Positions 11,230 to 19,450 are shown, numbered from the stretch's first letter. The stretch: DNA of 64,000 nt from Paraburkholderia caledonica NBRC 102488 (GCF_000685095.1 NZ_BAYE01000008.1:226316-290315); one strand, 5' to 3'. Numbers and translations: made by a program. Notes: generated by a model from the letters alone, not told the origin.

Positions 11230-11798
11230 CCAGGCCAGCCAACGTCAAGAAGATTGCAGCAAGCGATGCAAAGGCAGCAGAAACGAAAGCGCACCGCAAA
11301 GGCGTTGCGAAGCCTGCGGAGAACGTCGTGGATCTGGAGATGAGCACCGGCGCGGACAGCCACATGGGTTTGCGCTTGTGGCTGCGCATGTTGACCACAA
11401 CGAACCTCGTGCAGGCCGAATTGCGCAAACGTCTGCGTAACGAATTCGACACTACGTTGCCGCGTTTCGACCTGATGGCCCAGCTCGAACGTCATCCAGA
11501 AGGACTCAAGATGACGGAACTGTCCCGACGTCTGATGGTGACGGGCGGCAACGTGACCGGCATTACTGATCAGCTGGAGAAAGAAGGTTTGGTTTCTCGC
11601 GATACCGACCCTAACGACCGCCGCTCAATTAGCGTATGCCTTACTCCCGCAGGCCGCAAAGCGTTCGACAGAATGGCGGTCGCGCATGAGCAATGGGTCG
11701 TTGAATTATTTGGCGGACTCAGTCTTGAGGAAAAGTCGCGCACGCACCAGCGGCTCGGCAAATTGAAGAAACATCTACTGGACAGTTTGAAAGACTAA
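11226..11798 (+). CDS. MarR-family transcriptional regulator
   Basis: 190 residues from GTG 11226, which overlaps the SDR stop (GTGA). An unusual Lys/Ala-rich N-terminal extension of about 35 residues precedes a standard MarR winged helix: LPRFDLMAQLERHPEG, MTELSRRLMVTGGNVTGI for the helix-turn-helix, and the wing in DPNDRRSISVCLTPAGR. MarR proteins in aromatic-CoA operons usually repress and are released by the CoA thioester, so autoregulation of the promoter at 8025 is likely but not shown. Its placement in mid-operon is notable. Confidence 0.88.
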   Translation: MTRPANVKKIAASDAKAAETKAHRKGVAKPAENVVDLEMSTGADSHMGLRLWLRMLTTTNLVQAELRKRLRNEFDTTLPRFDLMAQLERHPEGLKMTELSRRLMVTGGNVTGITDQLEKEGLVSRDTDPNDRRSISVCLTPAGRKAFDRMAVAHEQWVVELFGGLSLEEKSRTHQRLGKLKKHLLDSLKD

Positions 11799-11822
11799 CG
11801 CCCAGCGACAGGAGACACGAAC

Positions 11823-12674
11823 ATGCCACATTCAAACGCCGACGCGCTGTTGGCCGGTAATCGCCTGACACTCGCAGGTTACGAAGCGCAGCACTTCGGC
11901 TGGTCGGTCGCGAACAAAGTCGCGACCATTACGTTGAACCGGCCGGAGCGCAAAAATCCGCTCACTTTCGAATCGTATGCCGAGCTGCGGGATCTGTTTC
12001 GCCAGCTCACGTATGCGAGCGATGTGAAGGCCGTTGTGATCCACGGCGCGGGCGAAAACTTCTGCTCGGGCGGTGACGTGCACGACATCATCGCGCCGCT
12101 GATCGACCTGCCGATGCCTGAACTGCTCCTCTTCACACGCATGACGGGCGACCTCGTCAAAGCCATGCGCCATTGTCCACAGCCGGTGATTGCAGCGGTC
12201 GACGGCGTATGTGCCGGCGCGGGCGCGATTCTCGCGATGGCCTCGGACATGCGTCTCGGCACTGCACGCAGCAAGCTCGCGTTTTTGTTTTCGCGCGTCG
12301 GCCTGGCGGGTTGCGATATGGGCGCGTGCTCGATCCTGCCGCGCATCATTGGTCAAGGGCGTGCCGCCGAACTGCTCTTCACGGGGCGCTCCGCCAGCGG
12401 CGACGAAGGCTACGCATGGGGCTTCTATAACCGGCTTTGCGAGCCTTCTGCACTTCTTGAGGACGCGCAACAGCTTGCTGCGGATCTCGCCTCTGGCCCG
12501 ACATTCGCGCACGGCATCACTAAGAAGATGCTGCACCAGGAATGGAGCATGAGCATCGACGAAGCGATTGAATCCGAAGCACAGGCTCAAGCTGTTTGCA
12601 TGAGTACTCGCGATTTCGGGCGCGCTTATCAGGCGTTCGCCGCGAAGTCGCGCCCCGTGTTCGAGGGAGACTGA
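11823..12674 (+). CDS. Enoyl-CoA hydratase/isomerase family protein
   Basis: 283 residues, ATG preceded by AGGAGA. Crotonase fold: TLNRPERKNPLTFES near residue 40, the oxyanion-hole region GENFCSGGDVHDI near 80, and the second oxyanion segment AAVDGVCAGAGAILAMASD near 125. The position often holding a catalytic Glu reads VGLAGCDMGACSILPR, so the chemistry may be hydration of a cyclic enoyl-CoA or ring hydrolysis rather than classic crotonase activity. Located between the MarR and acyl-CoA dehydrogenase genes of the aminobenzoate operon. Confidence 0.87.
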   Translation: MPHSNADALLAGNRLTLAGYEAQHFGWSVANKVATITLNRPERKNPLTFESYAELRDLFRQLTYASDVKAVVIHGAGENFCSGGDVHDIIAPLIDLPMPELLLFTRMTGDLVKAMRHCPQPVIAAVDGVCAGAGAILAMASDMRLGTARSKLAFLFSRVGLAGCDMGACSILPRIIGQGRAAELLFTGRSASGDEGYAWGFYNRLCEPSALLEDAQQLAADLASGPTFAHGITKKMLHQEWSMSIDEAIESEAQAQAVCMSTRDFGRAYQAFAAKSRPVFEGD

Positions 12675-12675
12675 G

Positions 12676-13884
12676 GTGAGCGCAGAAAGAGACGTTGATC
12701 TGCACAGTGCGCTCGCGTGGCCTTTTTTCGAGCCACGTCATCGCGAACTGGCTGCCCGTATCGAAGCATGGTGCCGCTCGAATTTGTCGCATGTCGAACA
12801 CGGCGATGTCGATTCGACCTGTCGCCAACTGGTGCGCGAACTCGGCGCTGCCGGCTGGTTGAAATATGGTGTGGGTGGCGTGGCCTACGGCGGCCACGGT
12901 GACACGATCGACACGCGCGCCGTCTGTCTGCTGCGCGAAACGCTCGCCAGGCATTCGGGCCTCGCCGACTTCGCTCTCGCGATGCAAGGGCTTGGCTCCG
13001 GCGCGATCTCGCTCGGCGGCACGCACGAACAGAAAACGCGCTACTTGCCGCGCGTCGCAAACGGCACCGCGATTGCGGCGTTCGCGTTGTCGGAACCGGA
13101 AGCCGGATCGGACGTTGCGGCAATGTCGCTCGCTGCACGCGAAGACGGTGACGCCTACGTGCTCGACGGCGACAAAACATGGATCTCGAACGGTGGCATC
13201 GCCGATTTCTATGTGGTCTTTGCGCGCACCGGAGAAGCGCCCGGCGCACGCGGCATCAGCGCGTTCATTGTCGATGCGGATACGCCGGGACTGGAAATCG
13301 CCGAACGCATCGACGTGATCGCGCCGCATCCGCTGGCGCGCCTACACTTCGCGGGCGCGCGCGTGCCGCGCAGCCAGATGCTCGGCGCACCCGGCGAAGG
13401 CTTCAAGCTCGCAATGCGCACGCTCGACATATTCCGCACGTCCGTGGCGGCTGCCTCGCTCGGCTTCGCACGACATGCGATGGCCGAAGGACTGACGCGG
13501 GCCGCATCGCGCAAGATGTTCGGCCAGACCTTGAGCGATTTTCAACTGACGCAAGCGAAGCTCGCACAAATGGCGTTGACCATAGATAGCAGTGCGCTGC
13601 TCGTGTATCGCGCGGCATGGTTGCGCGACCAGGGTGAAAGCGTGACTCGCGAAGCAGCCATGGCCAAGTGGCACGCGAGCGAAGGCGCACAGCAGGTGAT
13701 CGACGCCGCCGTTCAGCTTTACGGCGGCATGGGTGTGCAAAGCGGCGTCGCGGTCGAAGTGCTGTACCGCGAGATTCGTGCACTGCGCATTTACGAAGGT
13801 GCGACGGAAGTGCAGCAATTGATAGTGGGCCGCGATCTGTTGAAAGAGCATGCGGCGACAAGTTCTGGAGAACGCGCGAAATGA
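12676..13884 (+). CDS. Acyl-CoA dehydrogenase
   Basis: 402 residues, GTG start 2 bases after the preceding stop. FAD-binding signatures are present: AFALSEPEAGSDVAAM, then TWISNGGIADFYVVFART. The C-terminal domain holds QLYGGMGVQ and the catalytic-loop motif LRIYEGATEVQQLIVGRDL, where the Glu of YEG is the usual general base. It probably desaturates a cyclic acyl-CoA intermediate and passes electrons to ETF. The downstream thioesterase start overlaps its stop (ATGA). Confidence 0.9.
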   Translation: MSAERDVDLHSALAWPFFEPRHRELAARIEAWCRSNLSHVEHGDVDSTCRQLVRELGAAGWLKYGVGGVAYGGHGDTIDTRAVCLLRETLARHSGLADFALAMQGLGSGAISLGGTHEQKTRYLPRVANGTAIAAFALSEPEAGSDVAAMSLAAREDGDAYVLDGDKTWISNGGIADFYVVFARTGEAPGARGISAFIVDADTPGLEIAERIDVIAPHPLARLHFAGARVPRSQMLGAPGEGFKLAMRTLDIFRTSVAAASLGFARHAMAEGLTRAASRKMFGQTLSDFQLTQAKLAQMALTIDSSALLVYRAAWLRDQGESVTREAAMAKWHASEGAQQVIDAAVQLYGGMGVQSGVAVEVLYREIRALRIYEGATEVQQLIVGRDLLKEHAATSSGERAK

Positions 13885-14324
13885 CCACGCACTTCGAACG
13901 GCCCGTGCGTATTCGCTTCTCGCACTGCGACCCCGCGGGCATCGTGTTCTTTCCGCAATATCTGGTGATGACCAATGCCCTTGTTGAGGACTGGTTCAAC
14001 GAGGGTTTGCACGTCGACTATGCGCAGATGATCGGCCAGCGCCGCCTCGGCCTGCCGATCGTCAAACTGGACTGCGAGTTTTCGCGCCCGAGCCAGATGG
14101 GCGAAACAATCATGCTGACGCTAACCGTTGCCGCAATCGGACGGCGCTCGATCACCATCGATATTCTCGGTCACTGCAACGGCGAGGCGCGGTTTAGAGC
14201 AAAGCAGGTGCTCGTAACAACCTCGCTGGAAAGCGGCCGCTCGATCGACATTCCCACCGACATCGCCGGCTCACTGGCGAAGTTTGCCCCACAGCCTGAA
14301 CTCAGCGAGGCGCAACGCACATGA
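13881..14324 (+). CDS. 4-hydroxybenzoyl-CoA-type thioesterase (4HBT fold)
   Basis: 147 residues, start overlapping the dehydrogenase stop (ATGA). Hotdog fold with the active-site signature HCDPAGIVFFPQY near residue 17, the Asp motif of the 4-hydroxybenzoyl-CoA thioesterase subfamily. It may release free acid from an aryl-CoA and so act as a safety valve recycling CoA, or hydrolyse a pathway intermediate. Context supports an aromatic-CoA substrate. Its stop overlaps the RidA start. Confidence 0.88.
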   Translation: MTTHFERPVRIRFSHCDPAGIVFFPQYLVMTNALVEDWFNEGLHVDYAQMIGQRRLGLPIVKLDCEFSRPSQMGETIMLTLTVAAIGRRSITIDILGHCNGEARFRAKQVLVTTSLESGRSIDIPTDIAGSLAKFAPQPELSEAQRT

Positions 14325-14716
14325 AAAAAGCTCTTCTTCCCGCCGGCTGGGTCAAGCCGCGCGGTTATGCGAATGGCGTCGCGGCAGTCGGCACGCAAGT
14401 TTTCATTGCAGGCCAGATCGGCTGGAATGAAGAAGCGCGCTTTCAAACCTCGGACTTCGCGGGCCAAGCTATTCAGGCGCTCAAGAATGTACTGGCCGTG
14501 CTGCACGAAGCGGGCGGCAAGCCCAAGCATCTCGTGCGCCTGACGTGGTACGTCACGGATAAGCGCGAGTACCTCGCGTCGTTAAAGGAGATAGGCCGTG
14601 CGTTTCGCGAGTTGATCGGCGACTACGACATCGCAATGAGTGCGGTGCAAGTGGTCGCGCTGATCGAAGACGAAGCCAAGGTCGAAATCGAAGCGACCGC
14701 CGTCATTCCGCAGTAA
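14321..14716 (+). CDS. RidA-family (YjgF/UK114) enamine/imine deaminase
   Basis: 131 residues, ATGA overlap with the thioesterase. RidA fold markers are present: VFIAGQIGWNEEARF, QAIQALKNVLAVLHEAG, the LVRLTWYVTD strand, and SAVQVVALIEDEAKVEIEATA at the C-terminus. RidA proteins hydrolyse enamines and imines. The monooxygenase/reductase of this operon is expected to yield a CoA-bound cyclic enamine (2-amino-5-oxocyclohexenecarboxyl-CoA), so removal of the amino group as ammonia is an attractive role. That role is inference. Confidence 0.87.
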   Translation: MKKALLPAGWVKPRGYANGVAAVGTQVFIAGQIGWNEEARFQTSDFAGQAIQALKNVLAVLHEAGGKPKHLVRLTWYVTDKREYLASLKEIGRAFRELIGDYDIAMSAVQVVALIEDEAKVEIEATAVIPQ

Positions 14717-14776
14717 GGACACGCAGCCCTCGTCAACTGAAGCGCATAGAGCCGGCTTGAAACCGGGGAGACCACG

Positions 14777-16417
14777 ATGGAACCGTCAGCACACGTCGAT
14801 ACCTTCGCGCGCGACAATCTTCCGCCGCAGGATCAATGGCCTGTATTTCTGCTGCACAATCCGGATGTCGCTTATCCGGCGCGTTTCAACTGCGCGACGG
14901 AACTTCTGGATAGGACGATCGAAGCGGGTCATGGCGAGCGTGCGGCTATCTGGTCGCTGGTCGACGACGAGCCGCGTGCTACGAGCTACAAAGAATTGCT
15001 TGCGATGGTCAATCGCAGCGCGCACGTGCTTGTCGATGAAATGGGTTTGCAACCGGGCAATCGCATTCTGTTGCGAGGGCCAAATACATTGCAAATGGCG
15101 GTTGCTGCACTCGCTGCGCTGAAAGTGGGCCTGGTTGCCGTGCCGACCATGCCGCTCCTGCGCGCGAAAGAGTTGAAGCAGATTATTGTAAAGGCGCAAG
15201 TAAGCGCGGCGCTCTGCGATGCACGCCTGACCGAAGAACTCGCGCGTTGCAGCGATCCTCAGGACGAATTTTATTGTGCTGAGCTAAAGCAAACGCTGCT
15301 GTTTCATGACGATGCAGTGGATTCACTCGACACGCTTGCGATCAACAAACCCGCTGACTTCGCCGCATGCGATACGGCAGCCGACGACGTGTGTCTGATC
15401 GCCTTCACGAGCGGCACGACGGGCGCGCCGAAAGGCTGCATGCATTTTCATCGCGACGTGCTCGCCATGTGCGATCTGTTTCCGCGTCATGTGCTGAAGC
15501 CTTCGGCGAGCGACATATTTTGCGGCACGCCGCCGCTCGCTTTCACATTCGGGCTCGGCGGCTTGCTATGTTTTCCGTTGCGCGTGGGGGCGTCGACGGT
15601 ATTGATCGAGAAGCTCACGCCTGAGACGTTATTGCAGACCGTCGAGCGCTTTCACGCAACCATCATGTTCACGGCGCCGACTTTCTATCGGCAGATGGCA
15701 CCGCTCGTCGCGCGTCACGATGTGTCGAGCTTGCAGAAAACCGTGTCGGCCGGCGAGGCGTTGCCCGATTCGACACGGCGGCTGTGGCGCGACGCTACTG
15801 GCATCGACATGATCGACGGTATCGGCGGCACCGAGCTGATCCACATTTTTGTCTCGGCGCAGGGCGACGAGATTCGTCCGCATGCAATTGGCCGCGCGGT
15901 GCCGGGCTACGTCGTGCAAGCCGTGGACGACGCAATGCAACCCGTTGCGCCCGGCACGATAGGCAAGCTAGCGGTGCGCGGGCCGACAGGTTGTCGTTAT
16001 CTCGCAGACGAACGGCAAATGAAATTCGTGCGCGACGGCTGGAATTTGCCTGGCGATTCGGTATATCTCGACGCGGACGGCTATGTCTTCTATCAGGCAC
16101 GCGCCGACGACATGATCGTCTCAGCCGGCTACAACATTTCGGGTCCTGAGGTAGAAAGCGTTTTGCTGCAACACGAAGCGGTGGCCGAATGCGGCGTAAT
16201 AGGCGTGCCGGATGAAACGCGCGGGCAAATCGTGAAGGCGTTCGTGGTGCTGAACCCCGGCTTCACTCGCGACGACAATCTCGTCGCGCAACTGCAGGAC
16301 TTCGTGAAGAATACGGTGGCGCCTTACAAGTATCCACGCGTGGTCGCTTTTGTCGATTCACTGCCGCGCACCGAAACAGGTAAGCTCAAGCGCTTCGAAT
16401 TGCGCACGATGGCGTAG
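14777..16417 (+). CDS. 2-aminobenzoate-CoA ligase (benzoate-CoA ligase family)
   Basis: 546 residues, ATG with GGGGAG upstream. Adenylate-forming enzyme: P-loop IAFTSGTTGAPKG near residue 210, IDGIGGTELIHIF in the A5 region, DDMIVSAGYNISGPEVE (A8), and the A10 catalytic Lys in LPRTETGKLKRFEL near the C-terminus. It activates an aromatic acid with ATP and CoA in the cytoplasm and is the entry step of the operon. 2-Aminobenzoate is favoured because of the neighbouring monooxygenase/reductase. Benzoate or salicylate cannot be excluded by sequence alone. Confidence 0.88.
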   Translation: MEPSAHVDTFARDNLPPQDQWPVFLLHNPDVAYPARFNCATELLDRTIEAGHGERAAIWSLVDDEPRATSYKELLAMVNRSAHVLVDEMGLQPGNRILLRGPNTLQMAVAALAALKVGLVAVPTMPLLRAKELKQIIVKAQVSAALCDARLTEELARCSDPQDEFYCAELKQTLLFHDDAVDSLDTLAINKPADFAACDTAADDVCLIAFTSGTTGAPKGCMHFHRDVLAMCDLFPRHVLKPSASDIFCGTPPLAFTFGLGGLLCFPLRVGASTVLIEKLTPETLLQTVERFHATIMFTAPTFYRQMAPLVARHDVSSLQKTVSAGEALPDSTRRLWRDATGIDMIDGIGGTELIHIFVSAQGDEIRPHAIGRAVPGYVVQAVDDAMQPVAPGTIGKLAVRGPTGCRYLADERQMKFVRDGWNLPGDSVYLDADGYVFYQARADDMIVSAGYNISGPEVESVLLQHEAVAECGVIGVPDETRGQIVKAFVVLNPGFTRDDNLVAQLQDFVKNTVAPYKYPRVVAFVDSLPRTETGKLKRFELRTMA

Positions 16418-16459
16418 CCTCTTCCTCGCTATTCCTCGCAAACCTCAGGAGACAAACGC

Positions 16460-17683
16460 ATGGCCGGCTCTTTCATTGAAGTCGTCGCCCAGGACGGCGG
16501 CCGTTTCAACGCATACGTTGCTCGTCCCGCGCAAGGCTCGGGCCCCGGGCTCGTTCTGTTGCAGGAAATTTTCGGCGTCAACGACACCATGAAGGCGACG
16601 GCCGACCGCTTCGCCGAGGAAGGCTACGTGGTGCTGGTGCCCGATCTCTTCTGGCGGATAGAGCCAGGCATCGAACTGGGTTATGGCGAAGCCGACATGA
16701 AGCAGGCGCTCGCCTACCTCAATCAGTTCGACACCAATCTGGCGGTGGACGATATCGCGGCCACCATTGCCGCACTGCGCGCGATGCCCGAGCAGGCCGG
16801 CAAGGTCGGCGCAGTCGGGTACTGCCTGGGCGGCAAGCTCGCGTTCTTGAGCGCGGCGCGCACCGACGTCGATTGCGCAGTGAGCTACTACGGCGTGGGT
16901 CTCGATGCCTATCTGGACGAAGTGCCGGCCGTGCGCTGTCCTATGGTGTTTCATTTCCCCGAAAACGACGCGCTCTGCCCGCCTGAAACCCGCGAACGAA
17001 TCAGCGCTGCATTGCGCGCGCGTCCGCAAATCGAGCAGTATGTGTACCCCGGTTGCGATCATGCGTTCGCGGCGCCCGCGCGTCCGCAATACGACAAGCC
17101 CGCGGCAATGATGGCGTATTCGCGAACGCTTGCGCTACTGCGTAAAGTGCTGGGACCGGTCTACGATCTGAACGCGCTGTGGGAGGCGCATTGCTATCAC
17201 GAGTTCGCCACGCGCGACGTGGAAGCGGTCATGCCGACAATGGTCGCGCAGCCTTACGTCAATCACGTGCCGACCATGACAGGCGGTGTCGGCCACGACA
17301 ACCTCAAGCGGTTCTATACCCATCACTTCGTCAACTCGAATCCAGCTGATACAAAGCTGATTCCGATTTCGCGGACCATCGGCGCAGATCGTATCGTCGA
17401 CGAATTCATTTTCAGCTGCACGCATGACTGCGAAATCGACTGGCTGCTGCCGGGCGTTGCGCCAACGGGAAAGTATTTCGAAGTGCCGATGCTGGCGGTC
17501 GTGTGCTTCCGCGGCGACAAGCTTTATAACGAGCATATTTACTGGGATCAGGCTAGCGTGCTCGTGCAGGTGGGCTTGCTCGATCCGAAGGGACTGCCCG
17601 TGGCCGGCATTGAAAGCGCACGCAAATTGCTCGACGAAACGTTACCTTCGAACGAATTAATGGGAAGCAAGTCGCGAGTGTGA
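16460..17683 (+). CDS. Dienelactone hydrolase fused to a SnoaL-like domain
   Basis: 407 residues, ATG with AGGAGA upstream. Residues 1 to about 235 are a dienelactone-hydrolase alpha/beta fold: LLQEIFGVND, nucleophile Cys in VGYCLGGKLAF, Asp in PENDALCPP, His in PGCDHAFAAP. Residues from about 240 form a second, SnoaL/NTF2-like domain (YHEFATRDVEAVMPTM, then HYIYWDQA-type sequence read as EHIYWDQASVLVQVGLL). Dienelactone hydrolases open lactone rings in aromatic breakdown. The fused domain may bind or shape the substrate. It is the last gene of the operon and is 42 bases from the ligase. Confidence 0.83.
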   Translation: MAGSFIEVVAQDGGRFNAYVARPAQGSGPGLVLLQEIFGVNDTMKATADRFAEEGYVVLVPDLFWRIEPGIELGYGEADMKQALAYLNQFDTNLAVDDIAATIAALRAMPEQAGKVGAVGYCLGGKLAFLSAARTDVDCAVSYYGVGLDAYLDEVPAVRCPMVFHFPENDALCPPETRERISAALRARPQIEQYVYPGCDHAFAAPARPQYDKPAAMMAYSRTLALLRKVLGPVYDLNALWEAHCYHEFATRDVEAVMPTMVAQPYVNHVPTMTGGVGHDNLKRFYTHHFVNSNPADTKLIPISRTIGADRIVDEFIFSCTHDCEIDWLLPGVAPTGKYFEVPMLAVVCFRGDKLYNEHIYWDQASVLVQVGLLDPKGLPVAGIESARKLLDETLPSNELMGSKSRV

Positions 17684-17765
17684 CCAGGTCGGCAAGCTGC
17701 TAGAGGCCTGCCTCTGCGCAATATCCTTATGATGTGACGTTCCATTGGCCACCATCTATCGACCC

Positions 17766-18437
17766 ATGCTGACCGTCCATCATTTGAATAACTCCCGCTC
17801 GCAACGCGTCTTGTGGCTGCTCGAAGAACTCGGCGTGCCGTACGAGGTGAAGCGTTACGAGCGCGATCCGAAAACCATGCTCGCGCCGCCCGAGTTACGC
17901 GCGGTGCATCCGCTCGGCAAATCGCCCGTCATTACCGATGACGGGCAGACCATTGCAGAGTCAGGCGCGATTGTCGAGTATCTGGTGGAGAAGTATGGGC
18001 AGGGGCGTTTTGCGCCCGCGCAAGGCACGCCTGAGCGTTTGCGTTACACGTACTGGCTGCATTACGCGGAAGGCTCGGCAATGCCGCCGTTGCTGCTCAA
18101 GCTGATCGCAGGGCGCATCGCGAGTGCGCCGATGCCTTTCTTTGCAAAGCCGATTGCGCGAAAGATCGCGGCTACGCTGCAAACAGGGTTTGTCGACCCG
18201 CAATTGAAGCTGCATTTTGGATATATCGAGAAGGAATTGACAAAGAGCCCGTGGTTCGCCGGCAATGAGTTCACGGCCGCCGACGTACAGATGAGTTTCC
18301 CGCTCGAGGCGGCTACTGCGCGCGGCGGAATGGCGTGGCCGGCGGTCACCGCGTTCTTGCAGCGGATCCATGCGCGGCCCGCATATCAGCGGGCCTTGGA
18401 GCGCGGTGGGGAGTATGGAATTGTGGGTGGGGGATGA
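17766..18437 (+). CDS. Glutathione S-transferase family protein
   Basis: 223 residues from ATG 17766; a TTG 21 bases earlier is a weaker alternative. N-terminal thioredoxin-like domain with LTVHHLNNSRSQRVLWLLEEL, KSPVI (cis-Pro) and ESGAIVEYL for gamma-glutamyl recognition. The helical C-terminal domain includes SPWFAGNEFTAADVQMSFPLE. Cytosolic. Positions 17879-17926 of this gene are copied exactly at 18859-18906. It lies between the aminobenzoate operon and the toxin/immunity region. Confidence 0.9.
   Translation: MLTVHHLNNSRSQRVLWLLEELGVPYEVKRYERDPKTMLAPPELRAVHPLGKSPVITDDGQTIAESGAIVEYLVEKYGQGRFAPAQGTPERLRYTYWLHYAEGSAMPPLLLKLIAGRIASAPMPFFAKPIARKIAATLQTGFVDPQLKLHFGYIEKELTKSPWFAGNEFTAADVQMSFPLEAATARGGMAWPAVTAFLQRIHARPAYQRALERGGEYGIVGGG
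17879..17926 (+). repeat. 48-bp direct repeat, copy inside the GST gene
   Basis: This stretch of the GST coding sequence (encoding LAPPELRAVHPLGKS) occurs again without a mismatch at 18859-18906, 980 bases away and in the same orientation. The coding copy is the parent, since the other lies outside any intact gene. Confidence 0.95.
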
Positions 18438-18467
18438 GCGGGTGACGCCTCGGCGGGATCGATAGAA

Positions 18468-18496
18468 GGAGGGGCCAAGTTGTTCTTGGCCCCTCC
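18468..18496. terminator. Strong hairpin between GST and immunity gene
   Basis: GGAGGGGCCAAG (18468-18479) pairs perfectly with CTTGGCCCCTCC (18485-18496) around a TTGTT loop. It lies between convergent genes and probably ends both transcripts. No long T-run follows on either side. Confidence 0.7.
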
Positions 18497-18540
18497 CAGT
18501 CCGCGTGGTTTCAAGTCATCCTATTCGCGGCTACTTGCGG

Positions 18541-18801
18541 CTATTCGATTGGATCTTTGGTAATGTTCATGTATTGCTCGATAGCGGGTTGACCAAGTGC
18601 GATCAGGGCCAGCATTGCCGCACCGAGCCGTCGCGCGAATGCATCGTCAAGGTTAAATTTGTGCTCGTCGAGCAGAACAGGAATTTCGAGCGAGCCTGCC
18701 ACGACAGACGTTAGTTTGGCTCGATCAATGGCCTGTAAGGAGAACTCTTGACGGTCTTCGAGGTAGGTCAGAACTACAGAATATGGTGGATGGTTAGCCA
18801 T
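18541..18801 (-). CDS. Immunity-like protein, first paralogue
   Basis: 86 residues. About half its positions match the product of 19163-19450: MA-H-PY-VVL-Y near the start, then DD-FARRLG-AML and LIALGQP-I-QYM near the end. No known domain was recognised. Its ATG shares one base with the stop of a leftover toxin C-terminus (TAATG at 18799-18803), the same coupling seen at the intact pair. It is therefore best read as an immunity gene whose own toxin has been lost. Codon choice is less GC-rich than in the flanking operon. Function is inferred from context only. Confidence 0.75.
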   Translation of the reverse strand: MANHPPYSVVLTYLEDRQEFSLQAIDRAKLTSVVAGSLEIPVLLDEHKFNLDDAFARRLGAAMLALIALGQPAIEQYMNITKDPIE

Positions 18802-18857
18802 TAATAATCTCTACATTCTTGATAGATTTGAAATGCCTTTTGCTTGCACAGAGCGAT
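18801..18857 (-). pseudogene. Remnant of a second Rhs toxin C-terminus
   Basis: The minus strand reads IALCKQKAFQIYQECRDY then TAA. The intact Rhs protein ends LALCRVRAFQRYQTCRGF then TGA. The Cys, Ala-Phe-Gln, Tyr-Gln and Cys-Arg positions coincide. The similarity stops within one or two bases of the 48-bp GST copy, which marks a recombination joint. Nothing upstream encodes the rest of a toxin. Confidence 0.8.
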
Positions 18858-18858
18858 G

Positions 18859-18906
18859 GCTCGCGCCGCCCGAGTTACGCGCGGTGCATCCGCTCGGCAA
18901 ATCGCC
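18859..18906 (+). repeat. 48-bp exact copy of part of the GST gene
   Basis: Identical to 17879-17926. It lies between the toxin remnant and unexplained sequence, and is not part of an intact gene. It is likely a footprint of the rearrangement that inserted or duplicated immunity cassettes beside the GST gene. Confidence 0.95.
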
Positions 18907-19062
18907 GGAAGGTCGCCAGAGTCGTGGGGACTACTATGAACGAATTCGCCGACCAGTCGTTATACCCGGGTTTGGGCGATGTCTTCTACGCGCAGCGGAT
19001 AAGGCTGATGGTCGAAAGGGTCTTATCGAGGCAGTCGGTATGACCAGTCTATGGAATCGCAA
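18907..19062. other. Unassigned sequence within the immunity array
   Basis: About 155 bases between the GST copy and the dead immunity fragment. Short open frames exist on both strands, but none resembled the toxin, the immunity proteins or the GST. Probably scrambled remnants. Confidence 0.4.
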
Positions 19063-19107
19063 ACTCACGCATTGTTCGATAACCGGCTAGCCGAGCGCGA
19101 TGAGAAG
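19063..19107 (-). pseudogene. Third immunity gene, dead 3' fragment
   Basis: The minus strand encodes LLIALG, a TAG stop (19087-19089), then PVIEQCVS. The two intact immunity proteins read LIALGQPAIEQYM and LIALGQPGIKQYM here, so the stop replaces the Gln codon and the rest matches. Only about 15 codons survive. The fragment abuts the T-run of the adjacent terminator. Confidence 0.75.
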
Positions 19108-19108
19108 C

Positions 19109-19136
19109 AAAAAGGGCAGACAACCTGTCCGCCCTT
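19109..19136 (-). terminator. Rho-independent terminator after the Rhs/immunity pair
   Basis: On the minus strand AAGGGC-GGACA pairs with TGTC-TGCCCTT around a short loop, followed by a run of five T. It lies about 27 bases past the stop of the 19163-19450 gene and probably ends the rhs-immunity transcript. Confidence 0.75.
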
Positions 19137-19162
19137 CTTACTTACGGCTCCGAGTCACTTTC

Positions 19163-19450
19163 TTATGAATTGTTGCCTGGAGGACTTGGCAGGCTGCCGG
19201 TCGGGTCTTGCGTAACCCTCATGTATTGCTTAATGCCCGGTTGACCCAAAGCGATGAGGTTGAGCATGGCGACTCCAAGCCGTCGAGCGAACTCGTCGTC
19301 AATCGTTGAGTCGCCTTCATCCCAAACAGGCAGCTCCATTCTTTCAGCCAACAGCGGAGCGAGCTTTGCAACTTCTACGGTATGTACGACCAACTGTTTA
19401 GGATCGTTCGTGTAGCTTAAGACTACGTCGTACGGTTGATGTTTCGCCAT
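19163..19450 (-). CDS. Immunity-like protein paired with the Rhs protein
   Basis: 95 residues from ATG 19450, which shares its A with the TGA of the Rhs gene (TGATG); GAGG lies 6 nt upstream. The sequence is MAKHQPYDVVLSY at the start, DDEFARRLGVAMLNLIALGQ in the middle and a Pro/Gly tail. It is paralogous to the 18541-18801 protein. There is no signal peptide or membrane segment, so it is cytoplasmic. Small, acidic, translationally coupled to a polymorphic-toxin-like gene and present in several copies: this is the usual profile of an immunity protein. I know no named family for it. Confidence 0.8.
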   Translation of the reverse strand: MAKHQPYDVVLSYTNDPKQLVVHTVEVAKLAPLLAERMELPVWDEGDSTIDDEFARRLGVAMLNLIALGQPGIKQYMRVTQDPTGSLPSPPGNNS

